64,000 bases of DNA. It comes from an uncultured Lachnospiraceae bacterium (GTDB lineage Bacteria; Bacillota; Clostridia; Lachnospirales; Lachnospiraceae). Shown here in pieces: positions 1-8,300 of this stretch. Within the stretch, counting starts at the first letter, position 1. Each line of letters begins with the position of its first letter. Where the stretch lies: the NCBI GenBank assembly GCA_947593735.1, contig CANQDT010000006.1:1-64000 (forward strand), written 5' to 3'. The position numbers and the translations under genes are program-made. The notes under the pieces are model-generated. The model ran no database searches. It worked only from the letters and a program-made list of their open reading frames with translations, and was not told where the DNA came from.

Positions 1-396
1 TATGATTCCATACAATGGAAAATATCCGCTCTCCGTCCCGATATCCAGGAAAAGAAGATTCTTCTCTCTCTGCATTTCCCTGAGAAAATCCCATTTCAGA
101 TTACTATTGCTCATTCCGGTCCGGATGGACAGCGGCATTCTTTCCCCTTTCCTTTCGATCCGCGCATTGACCATCCTTGTCTCATCCGTATCTTCGCTGA
201 ACTTGCATACGTCCCATCGGTCAAACAGCGCATATCCCTGAAATTGTCCTGCCTGATCATACCGGGCAACAAGACAGGTTTCCTGATCATATGCCTGTAT
301 TTTCCCATAGATTGATCGAGCGCGGGACAGACATCTGCCTTGCGGGTCGAATTCAATCTTTAATAATGTTCGTTTTTGAAACCATTGAGCAAACAT
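1..396 (-). CDS. Hypothetical protein, 3' end outside window
   Basis: An open frame of 132 codons runs from an ATG at 396 to the window edge without a stop; AGGGG lies about 6 bases upstream of the ATG. It begins MFAQWFQKRTLLKIEFD and is rich in charged and aromatic residues, with no signal peptide or membrane segment seen. I do not recognise the family. It lies 14 bases after the stop of the neighbouring minus-strand gene, so the two are probably co-transcribed. Its setting among small orphan genes and toxin-like remnants suggests an immunity-type or accessory protein, but that is inference from position only. Confidence 0.7.
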   Translation of the reverse strand, partial: MFAQWFQKRTLLKIEFDPQGRCLSRARSIYGKIQAYDQETCLVARYDQAGQFQGYALFDRWDVCKFSEDTDETRMVNARIERKGERMPLSIRTGMSNSNLKWDFLREMQREKNLLFLDIGTESGYFPLYGII

Positions 397-410
397 TGTA
401 TCCCCTTGTC

Positions 411-965
411 CTAATCTGTTTGAAAATAATACCAATGCGGCGCGATCTCTTCCCACTCTACAATATAGGAAAATGGACTTTCATCTGGTTCCCGGGCGTC
501 TTTATCAATCACATATGCCGTTCCCGTTGCGAGCGACTGTGTGAACCAGACGCATCCATCATGTATGTTAATATGAAATACATCCGCGTTTTTATGTATT
601 GCCCATATAGGCAGGCTCTTGATCCGTTTGATTTGCTTTCGGGTAAGCGGTTCGTCTCTGAATTCATGAATTTGATAGCCCCATCCCAAATGCCATTTCA
701 GATCAGGTCTCGCAATCGGATCAAATAATGTCCCAATATCAATGGTGACGTAGTCCGGGTATTGACTCATTTCTTCCGCAATTTGTTCAAATAAGTACTG
801 ATTTTCCTTATATAGATCCGTTATTTCCTCCTTATCCTTATAGAAATCCGGTGTCAGAAGTGCAAGTGCCAGTAAACAGAAAAACAATGTCAATGGCACC
901 AGCACAATAACACCGACGATAATCAGCGGCGTCCGGATTTTTTTTGGAATTTTTATCTTTTTCAT
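411..965 (-). CDS. Hypothetical membrane-anchored protein
   Basis: 184 residues. A basic N-terminus (MKKIKIPKKIRTP) precedes one hydrophobic segment at about residues 13-38, then a soluble part rich in Trp, Tyr, His and acidic residues, so it is probably a single-pass membrane protein with an exposed C-terminal domain. No family recognised. It lies 40 bases downstream of another small membrane protein and 14 bases upstream of the next minus-strand gene. Codon and base use is more AT-rich than in the housekeeping genes further on, in keeping with an acquired region. Confidence 0.75.
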   Translation of the reverse strand: MKKIKIPKKIRTPLIIVGVIVLVPLTLFFCLLALALLTPDFYKDKEEITDLYKENQYLFEQIAEEMSQYPDYVTIDIGTLFDPIARPDLKWHLGWGYQIHEFRDEPLTRKQIKRIKSLPIWAIHKNADVFHINIHDGCVWFTQSLATGTAYVIDKDAREPDESPFSYIVEWEEIAPHWYYFQTD

Positions 966-1005
966 TGGAATTTCTCCTCGATTGACGCAATAAGATCAAG
1001 AATCG

Positions 1006-1356
1006 TTACCTCAGATATGGCCACAGAAACCCATCGGCGCTTCCTCTCCCCGACCATACCGTTTCCCAGTCTGACAGAATCCACTGATTGTCCTTTTTTT
1101 GAAACAAGACAATATCTCCGAATCCATCTTTCCCTCTCTCAACATAATATACCTTTGCTGTTCTTGCAGAATAATCCAAAACCCTGAAATAATCACATTG
1201 ATCAATCATACCGGTTTGTAAATAGCCATTGGAAATTTCTGAGCCATGCAATTTCGTTAATAATTCGCATTTGAAAATTGATGCCGCCCATAAGAAAAGG
1301 AAAACAATGACGATCCATTTACTGATCTTTTTTACGAGATCCGCTTTTTTTCCCAT
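1006..1356 (-). CDS. Hypothetical small membrane protein
   Basis: 116 residues, with a lysine-rich start and one transmembrane segment at about residues 13-30 (WIVIVFLFLWAASIF), then a short soluble domain. An AAAGGAGAT ribosome site sits about 5 bases upstream of the ATG. The gene starts only 11 bases after the final stop of the broken transglycosylase-like gene. Small membrane proteins downstream of toxin-like genes are often immunity proteins, but nothing in the sequence proves that here. Family unknown. Confidence 0.7.
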   Translation of the reverse strand: MGKKADLVKKISKWIVIVFLFLWAASIFKCELLTKLHGSEISNGYLQTGMIDQCDYFRVLDYSARTAKVYYVERGKDGFGDIVLFQKKDNQWILSDWETVWSGRGSADGFLWPYLR

Positions 1357-1367
1357 TTTTATCTCCT

Positions 1368-1760
1368 TTACATTTGTTTGTAAGCACCTCTTTTACATGT
1401 TGATAATTTTCTTTTGCTATTTTTCCCAAAATGATTGGGAACAGGTTTTGAATGGGGTTTCTTTACTTTCCCTTGATTGTATAACGTTGCTAATATACTA
1501 ACATCTTGTTTTATACCAGGATAAGAACTCCTTCATCTATCTTGAAAGTACCTTAAATAGGCTGCTGCATACATGATATTTATTTCAGGTTGCTCTAATG
1601 CTTTTTCTCTTGCCATTGTTTCTGTTCCATGTACAATTCCTACAAAGGGTATGTTCCACCCACCATCTTTTTTTGTTATCTTTGGCATATATCCATCCAT
1701 TTCCAATTGTTTAGCTGTTGACATTCGCACCTGAACAATTCCAACCGCAGACGCGCGCAC
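1368..1760 (-). pseudogene. Transglycosylase/lysozyme-like domain remnant
   Basis: Reading from about 1760, the translation has AVGIVQVRMSTAKQL, like the AVGIMQLMPSTA signature of lytic transglycosylase folds, then NIMYAAAYLRYFQDR. A TGA at 1533-1535 sits where these proteins usually carry Trp (QDRW). The same frame continues open for another 54 codons (SYPGIKQDVSILATLYNQG, then KKPHSKPVPNHFG) to a TAA at 1368-1370. The N-terminal half with the catalytic Glu is missing. Read as a 5'-truncated gene with one nonsense mutation. The start is uncertain: the apparent GTG at 1760 is probably not a true gene start. Confidence 0.65.
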
Positions 1761-1783
1761 CTCCTTCGCAGCGGGCTTTTTTT

Positions 1784-2203
1784 TTATTTGGTGAGCAGAC
1801 TTACATACGCGTATATGCTGTCTTCCTTCCCGTTTTTATATCTGCCCATGGCTCGATGTACCGGCAATATAACATTGCCGTCCGGCAGCCTGATCGCAAT
1901 ATTGATCTCCCCTCTTGGATCAGAATCATCTGTCTCCCATTCTCCTCCGATCACAGCGATGATGACCTCGCCGATATAGGCGCCAATCGCAAACAATCTC
2001 TGTCCCACCTTCTCACTCAGCAATCCTCCCGGCACATTTTGTTCGTCAAAAAACCGATCGATCTCCTTTAGGCTCTCTATCGTAAAATCGGCTTTATAAC
2101 CAGATGTCGTCAACGCAACGGCAATCCAGTTTTTTGCTGTTACGATATCCTCCCGCAGCGTTGGGCGGTTCCTTTTTCCAAACATTTTCCCTAGCAATCC
2201 CAT
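1784..2203 (-). CDS. Hypothetical protein, possible immunity protein
   Basis: 139 residues, soluble, starting MGLLGKMFGKRNRPTL with AAGGGG upstream of the ATG. The middle has a repeated G-rich hydrophobic pattern (GGLLSEKVGQRLFAIGAY then IGEVIIAVIGG). I do not recognise a named family. It lies between two broken toxin-like genes on the same strand, so an orphan immunity role is possible, from context alone. The frame of the downstream remnant is read through its stop region with a run of nine A's, a likely slip site. Confidence 0.65.
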   Translation of the reverse strand: MGLLGKMFGKRNRPTLREDIVTAKNWIAVALTTSGYKADFTIESLKEIDRFFDEQNVPGGLLSEKVGQRLFAIGAYIGEVIIAVIGGEWETDDSDPRGEINIAIRLPDGNVILPVHRAMGRYKNGKEDSIYAYVSLLTK

Positions 2204-2300
2204 TTTTCTTTTCCCCTTTCGTTCTGTTCTGCTTTCCTATTGCTTATTCTACTTCTTTTTCATTCACCCTGTCAATCTGCCGCTATTATAGAATGCTCTC

Positions 2301-2924
2301 CTATCCCAGAAGAAACAAGGATTTATATCTACGAAATGCTTCAAGCGTCAAAAGATCCTGTTCCACCATCGCTTTCACTTTTTCCGCAATCTCGATAAAA
2401 CTGCTGGTCACGGGCATTGTCCTATGGTCAACCGGAAGATAGTAACTGCCTGGTCTTTTCCTCATAGGAATTTCATAATCAATTGTCAAGATGTCTGATA
2501 AACTGGGCATTCCTTTTGTCTTGCCAAAATACCATCTGATGGAAACACTCTTTTTCCCTGCCATTGCATCCCGCCACCCTTTCGCTTGATAATATTCTAC
2601 CTCCAAAATCTTACCTCCATCATATGCCGGATATTGATTCTTCGCCTCATATGCCTGCTGAATGACCTGAGCCAACTCTTCTGCAGAATAAGGAGCCTTT
2701 ACCTCGAACGGATGCAGTGCAACAAGATAAGAAGAAGGACCATTATTTTGGGGATGGAAATGGGGATTGTCAAGCGTAAGCGGAAACGCTGCCGCATTAT
2801 TCCACTCATCAAACAAAATATCAATCGAATTCGATTTCGACTTTGATCCTCGTCGCATCAACTTATTCACCGTCCGCCTGTCATTCCAATAGATGATATT
2901 GTCAATGAGTAATTCCATATCCAT
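2301..2924 (-). CDS. Hypothetical protein, possible immunity protein
   Basis: 207 residues, soluble, no signal peptide. It starts MDMELLIDNIIYWNDRRTV; GGAGG lies about 11 bases upstream of the ATG. No family recognised. The ATG is 25 bases after the stop of the toxin-tail-like remnant at 2950-3240, which is the usual place for a cognate immunity gene. That is an inference from gene order. AT-rich relative to the rest of the window. Confidence 0.65.
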   Translation of the reverse strand: MDMELLIDNIIYWNDRRTVNKLMRRGSKSKSNSIDILFDEWNNAAAFPLTLDNPHFHPQNNGPSSYLVALHPFEVKAPYSAEELAQVIQQAYEAKNQYPAYDGGKILEVEYYQAKGWRDAMAGKKSVSIRWYFGKTKGMPSLSDILTIDYEIPMRKRPGSYYLPVDHRTMPVTSSFIEIAEKVKAMVEQDLLTLEAFRRYKSLFLLG

Positions 2925-2949
2925 ATTAAACTTTTTCCTCCATTTTTCT

Positions 2950-3240
2950 TTATTTGACTATAACATTTTCAAATTTTATTTTTTGTTCCTTCGCATACCT
3001 TTCTATTTCTTTAAGCACATTCGCCTGTTTTTTTGTCAATTCTACAGGCGGTATTGCTAGTTGTAGCGTCCTACTGGTACCCTCTTTTACTGTCCATTCA
3101 AGCCCACCATATTTATGACTGAAAAAATGTTTGACAAACCTACAGCTTTTGCAATAAAGTCGGTTCCGGTCGTTTCGCTTATTCCTCCTGCCAGATCATC
3201 TTGACTAACTCTGTTCCTGTTTACCTCCGATCCGTATTCC
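2950..3240 (-). pseudogene. Frameshifted toxin C-terminal remnant
   Basis: Two frames must be joined to read this as one protein. The first half reads EYGSEVNRNRVSQDDLAGG then ISETTGTDFIAKAVGLSN. A shift near the T-run at about 3121-3130 leads into FFSHKYGGLEWTVKEGTSRT and TLQLAIPPVELTKKQANVL, ending KFENVIVK with TAA at 2950-2952. The second half is well-formed protein sequence that looks like the C-terminal end of a polymorphic toxin, but the family is not named with confidence. There is no start codon or N-terminal delivery domain. A small orphan gene follows 25 bases downstream. Confidence 0.5.
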
Positions 3241-3251
3241 ACTCTGTTTCT

Positions 3252-3797
3252 TCACTCCTTCAACCGTACCACTGTGAAATCATGCCCGGTATAGGGAACA
3301 AAGACTTCAAACACGTCCTTTGTCCGCAGGCGGATACTGGAGGTATTGATGCACGGGTGACAGCCTACAAACTCTCCCCGCAGAACGTCTTCGTCCACCA
3401 GCAGTCGAACGTGATGCCCGGTGTCATTCATCAGCCCCATCACGCTGACCGAGCCGGGCGTGATGTCGAGATACTTCTCCATAGATTCCGCATCGGCAAA
3501 GGAAAGTCTTGCGCTCCCTATTTGCGCCGACAGCTCTTTGGTCTTGAACACCTTGTCGTCGGGAATCATCAGTAGATAGAACTGTGTTTTTTGCCGATTA
3601 CAGAGAAAGAGGTTTTTGCAGATGGTTGCCCGAAGCGCCTCGTCGATCGCACGGCACACTTCCATATTCATCGCCGGTTCATGGTCTACCCGGTCATACT
3701 TGATTTCGAGCCGATCAAGCAGATCATAGACCCGTATTTCCTTTGACAGGCGTCCCGATTCATCCTCCGGGCGACCGTGGAATAAGAACAGACTCAT
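3252..3797 (-). CDS. Prolyl-tRNA deacylase-type editing protein (YbaK/ProX fold)
   Basis: 181 residues, cytoplasmic. It resembles the free-standing prolyl-tRNA editing proteins (PrdX/ProXp group), which hydrolyse mischarged Ala- or Cys-tRNA(Pro). Visible signs are YDRVDHEPAMNMEVC near residue 35, the KNLFLCNRQKTQFYLLM strand, KTKELSAQIGSARLSFAD, and the GSVSVMGLMNDTGHHVRLLVD segment typical of this fold. Length is normal. Its start overlaps the stop of the upstream ATPase gene by 4 bases, so the two are translationally coupled, which is unusual for this enzyme. Which misacylated tRNA it corrects cannot be told from sequence. Confidence 0.85.
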   Translation of the reverse strand: MSLFLFHGRPEDESGRLSKEIRVYDLLDRLEIKYDRVDHEPAMNMEVCRAIDEALRATICKNLFLCNRQKTQFYLLMIPDDKVFKTKELSAQIGSARLSFADAESMEKYLDITPGSVSVMGLMNDTGHHVRLLVDEDVLRGEFVGCHPCINTSSIRLRTKDVFEVFVPYTGHDFTVVRLKE

Positions 3798-5215
3798 AGC
3801 TGTGCCCCCTTTTCCTCATTTTCCCGATACATATCGGAAAGTGTGATAAGCCGCACTTCGCCTTTCTTTTCCGCTTCAAGGAACGAATCGGCGAAGCCGG
3901 TCTTTGAAAAGATCACATAGCGGAATTTTCCGTTTCGTGCAAAAACCTTAGCGTAATGCCTCATCAGCTCCAGCTCGTCATATCCGACCTTTTCGTTTCG
4001 GAATTTGCAGGAACCGATGAGAAATTCGTTTTTTTTGGGCGTTGTTCCGACGATATCGATCTGTATCTGCTTCTTTTCCTTTTCGTCCGTCCCCCACCAT
4101 TCGCCGATATCGGCGATCTGAACATCCAGCGCGTTGTCATAAAAGAGCAGATATTCTCGGCACATTTGCTCAAAGATCAGCCCCATATAATCAGACAGCC
4201 GCAAAGTCACGGCTTTATCAAATATCCTATCCATTCTGCCGGAAGCAATCGCTGTTATGTTCTGCGGGACAAAGCGATACCAGAAGCGGAAGAACGGATC
4301 GCTGATTTTGTATACTGTTTTTCTGCCGGGCTTCTCGGTGACAGGCGTTACCTTTCTTAAAATCCCGAGGTTCAAAAGCACGCTGATATATTTCGAGCAG
4401 GCGCTGCTCTCCATCCCGACCTTAGAGGCAATCTCACTCATGCGGGTATGTCCCTCAGCGATGGCGGTGATGATCGCATTGTAAATGGCTGGCTCTCGAA
4501 GCTCCTGCTTCAGCAGATTGGAAGGTTCCTCGAACAGATACGCGGACGGGTCAAAGAGATTGTCAAGCAGCGCACGGTTAAGGTCTCCTCGAACATCCAA
4601 CTTGTTGATATAATGCGGGATCCCGCCCGTGACGCCGTACACATAGGCGTTCTCCTCCGGGGTCAAATCGGGGTTGAATACCGCTGTCTCCCGATAGGTC
4701 AGCGGCTCTATCTTGAACTGCGCCGTCCGTCTGCCGTAAAGCGGGCTTTGATAGCCGAGCACCTGATTTTCCATAAAGCTCATGGACGAGCCGCAGAGGA
4801 TCAGATACAGGTTCGTCTCGCTCCACGCATGGTCGATGAGGTGCTGCAAGTGGGAAGAGATCGTCGGCGCAGCTTTGGCAAGATATGGATATTCATCGAT
4901 GACGAAAATCAGCTTTTCTTTGGCTGCAAGCCGTGTGATCTCCGCAAAGGCATCGTCAAAGCTCTGATACTCCGGCGCGGACTGGGCGTCGCCGGTTTTA
5001 TACTCGCCGATGGCGCGGGAGAGCGTTTTCAGATTCTCCTTCGCCGTTTCCTCTAACAATGCGGAGAAATAGATCATCGGTTTACTCTCACAGAAACGGC
5101 GAATCAGCGAAGTCTTCCCTACCCGTCGCCGTCCGTATACGATCACGCACTCAAAGCCATCGCTCTCATACCTCTGATTCATTTTTTTCAGTTCGGTTTC
5201 TCTGCAATAAAACAT
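3794..5215 (-). CDS. AAA-type ATPase with C-terminal DUF234 domain
   Basis: 473 residues from the ATG at 5215, chosen because GGAGG lies 7 bases upstream; a longer frame to 5281 lacks a good site. The Walker A is GRRRVGKTSLI near residue 30 and the Walker B FVIDEYPYLAK near 120. A winged-helix part follows (MSEIASKVGMESSACSKYIS near 280), then the DUF234 region with a nuclease-like segment (QIDIVGTTPKKNEFLIGSCKF) near 400. These archaeal/bacterial ATPases have no well-established job; some are linked to mobile or defence regions. It is coupled to the downstream tRNA-editing gene. No transposon ends seen. Confidence 0.85.
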   Translation of the reverse strand: MFYCRETELKKMNQRYESDGFECVIVYGRRRVGKTSLIRRFCESKPMIYFSALLEETAKENLKTLSRAIGEYKTGDAQSAPEYQSFDDAFAEITRLAAKEKLIFVIDEYPYLAKAAPTISSHLQHLIDHAWSETNLYLILCGSSMSFMENQVLGYQSPLYGRRTAQFKIEPLTYRETAVFNPDLTPEENAYVYGVTGGIPHYINKLDVRGDLNRALLDNLFDPSAYLFEEPSNLLKQELREPAIYNAIITAIAEGHTRMSEIASKVGMESSACSKYISVLLNLGILRKVTPVTEKPGRKTVYKISDPFFRFWYRFVPQNITAIASGRMDRIFDKAVTLRLSDYMGLIFEQMCREYLLFYDNALDVQIADIGEWWGTDEKEKKQIQIDIVGTTPKKNEFLIGSCKFRNEKVGYDELELMRHYAKVFARNGKFRYVIFSKTGFADSFLEAEKKGEVRLITLSDMYRENEEKGAQL

Positions 5216-5328
5216 CGCGCATCCTCCGCTTCGGGAAATTTGATTAGGTAACTTACGAGTATATTGTATTCCCTCCACCACACTTTGTCAAGACGGACGA
5301 AGGAAAGCCCGCTGCCCCTGATCACAAT

Positions 5329-5367
5329 GAAAATACGCAGAAACCAATTTGGTCCCTGCGTATTTTC
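5329..5367 (-). terminator. Terminator after the dockerin protein gene
   Basis: A perfect 12-base stem, GAAAATACGCAG paired with CTGCGTATTTTC, with a loop that is itself partly self-complementary (accaatttggt). It lies about 20 bases after the stop of the large secreted protein. The U-rich side of the stem supplies the T-tract on the minus strand. Confidence 0.7.
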
Positions 5368-5388
5368 TGTCTCCGGCTCTCCGCGCCG

Positions 5389-8300
5389 TCAGTCAAACGA
5401 CCGATGGTTCGCGGCAGCCTCAAGTATCTGCAGGACGTCGGCGGTCGTTACCGTCTCGCCGCCTGTTACTTTCGCCGCCCTGTAGCTCGCGATCTGCTCG
5501 TTCGTAAACGATTCTTCCTTCTGCTCTCCGACCGAAAACTGCAGCGCGATCAGCGCGTCCACCGCAGTGATGCTGCCGTCGTTGTTCGTATCCCCGGTCC
5601 GGTATACCGGGATCGGATTGTGGTAATCTTCCAGCGCTTTGTCGCTCTCCTCCTGTACATCCGGCTGCTCCGATCCATATCGGATCAGCAGCTTCGGCTT
5701 GAAATCCGATTCCTCCGCATGGTATCGTTCAATCAGATCGTTAATACGGTAGGTATCTCCGTCGATCGTCCGGCTGGAATTTTCCGTATCCTTTGACATA
5801 AACCGGATAACGGAATCTCCGGCAGCAGAGGAACTCACAAGAAAGCTGAGCTTTTGATCCGACTGGAACAGTCCCTCGCCCTTTTTCTGGTTCATCGCGT
5901 CCGCCATATTCCCCGACACCGACCGATACTGTTCGAGGGAGCAGACGTCATTTTCTACCATATTCTGGTAGATCATGGTGCTTCCGTTTCCTTTCGCGTG
6001 AATCTGCGCCAATGTCCCGGAAGCGACAGACTGATCGATCAACGACGCTTTGTTGTCGTATTGATTCGTGTTGTCCGGGCTTTCCGCCCAGTCGTTGCTA
6101 AACAGCGTGACATTGTGCGTCTTATATTCGTCCGTACCCTGCGCCCATTCGGTGATCAGCTGCAGGCGGAAATCAAGGAACTGATCGGTCGGCTTCATAT
6201 CGGCAAGCACATCCGACAGATCAAACTTAAACGCCGCGACAAATCCGTGGTCAACCTCCGTCTTGGACTGGTTGCGCAGCTCGACATTGCCGGTATTTCC
6301 TTTGATATTGCGGTTATTGATCCGGAACCCGCGGTCCTCCACGGCAATCACGCTGGATTCCTTCACATCCGTCTCGGTAAATAACGCCAAGATGGATACC
6401 GGGGATTCCGGCATCGTGAACGTATACGTATTCGCGTCCACACTTGTCGTCACATTGGCTGTTGTCTCGCCCTCCGTCTTCTCCAGCGCGAGCAGCCGGC
6501 TTCCCTCCGCGGGATTGATCATAACCGTAAGCTCCCTGCCCGCTCCGATCTGCCTGCCGGAAAGCGGAAGCCCGTTCTCATACAGTTCCAGCGTTCCCGC
6601 CGCGTCCGAGCCTTCCGGGTGATCCGACGTCAGTTCCAGATCATACAGCTTCGCCCAGATGGCGGTCAGGGTGACATCCTCCTCGCCCATGACAAAGCTT
6701 CCGCCCGGATACGCCATCTGCCCGTTCAGGCTGTTGAGCCATCCTGTAAATTCATATCCGTCGCGCGTCGGTATCTCCTCCGACACCGTAACGGCGGAAC
6801 CTTTGCTGTACTCATTTTCATCGGTCGGGACGTTGCTTCCATCTTCCGCCACATACGTTACCGTATGTTTTGCGAGCGCTTCCTTGTACATCAGCACCAT
6901 CGTCGTATTATGAGGAATCGAAAGCGCGTCGATCTCTTTCTGCGAAGCGAGCGTATATTCCTGTCCTGAGATCAGATCGACATACTCGCCCGGTTTCAGA
7001 TCCAGATCCAGCTGTCCGCCGGTATAATCGATCGGATTGCCTTTTCCGCAATAATCCAGCCCGCATCCGGTCGTATTCATCAGGATCGTCAGTTCATCGC
7101 TGAACCGGGTAAGGAACATCGCCTCAATATAATCATTGGAGTAATTCCATCCTCCGGTCGGATTCGCCCGGCTCCATCCGTAAACAGTCGTCGACGCGTA
7201 TCCGTAATTGTCATATACTCCGTTTTTCCGATGGAACCTTGTCAGTTCGGTCGGCAGGATACGGTTTTCCTGGTCATGGGTATACGTTTTCTGTGAATGC
7301 ATCCATGTCCGGTAGTTGAGATTGAAAAACAGTTTCTCTTTTCCAAAATTCACCGTCACGGTATGACCCATCTCATCCGCCCATGCCGTCGGTTCCTGCA
7401 CTTCTTCCAGATTCGCCGGAAATTCATACGCTTTCACTTCGTCCGTGATGCGGCTGACGACGTCCTCAATCGAATAATACAATTTGATATTTTCGATCGC
7501 GTCGTCTTCAAAATGCGCGTATCCGCTGTTGACCAGGTTGTTGCCGCTCACCGCCTTGTCGATCCTGCCATGCTCCAGATAATACTGCATGATCTTCAGC
7601 GCCTGTATGTTGCCTTTTCCGTCGTTGAGCCCCGTCGCCCCGTATTCATCCAGCGCGTACCGGACTACGCCGGGATATCCCGGATTCCGTTCGCCGATAA
7701 TGCCCTCCGCGTACAGGGTGGCATGATTGCCGCCGTCGTTTTCAATAAAATAGAAATTGGAAATGGTATCATATACCTGGTTCAGGATTTCCCAATAGTC
7801 CTCTTTCCGGTCGGGATAATAATGCTCCGCCGCCATTTCAACGATCTGCGATACCTCCGCGACCGCCGCCGATCCGTAATCCCCGGTAAATCCTCCGTTG
7901 ATGGAACCGAAATTTTCCAGAATAAGCCCTTTCGGCGAGACCCAGTAAGAATACGTGGAGATATTCGGCGCGATCCCCAATCCGATATCAATGCTGTTTT
8001 TCACGCGCTCCGGTCCGTTCACCTGCTTTTCAAAATCTGTCCCGGGATAAAGCGTCATCTGCTTCTCATCCTGATGTTCCCATGCAAACGGCCAGGAATA
8101 TTCGCCGAACGTCGTCTCCGTTACGCTGGACGGATCCGGATACAGATCCGGGTGAGCCTCAATATAATCGTCGATGATCGCGAGACTCTGGTCAAACCGG
8201 AGCAGCGCGATGATGTCCGCCATATCCTGGTTCGGCGCATGGCCGGAACCTGCCGGGCTCTCCAGGAAATCCCTCACTTTGGAAAACAGCGCCGCGTACG

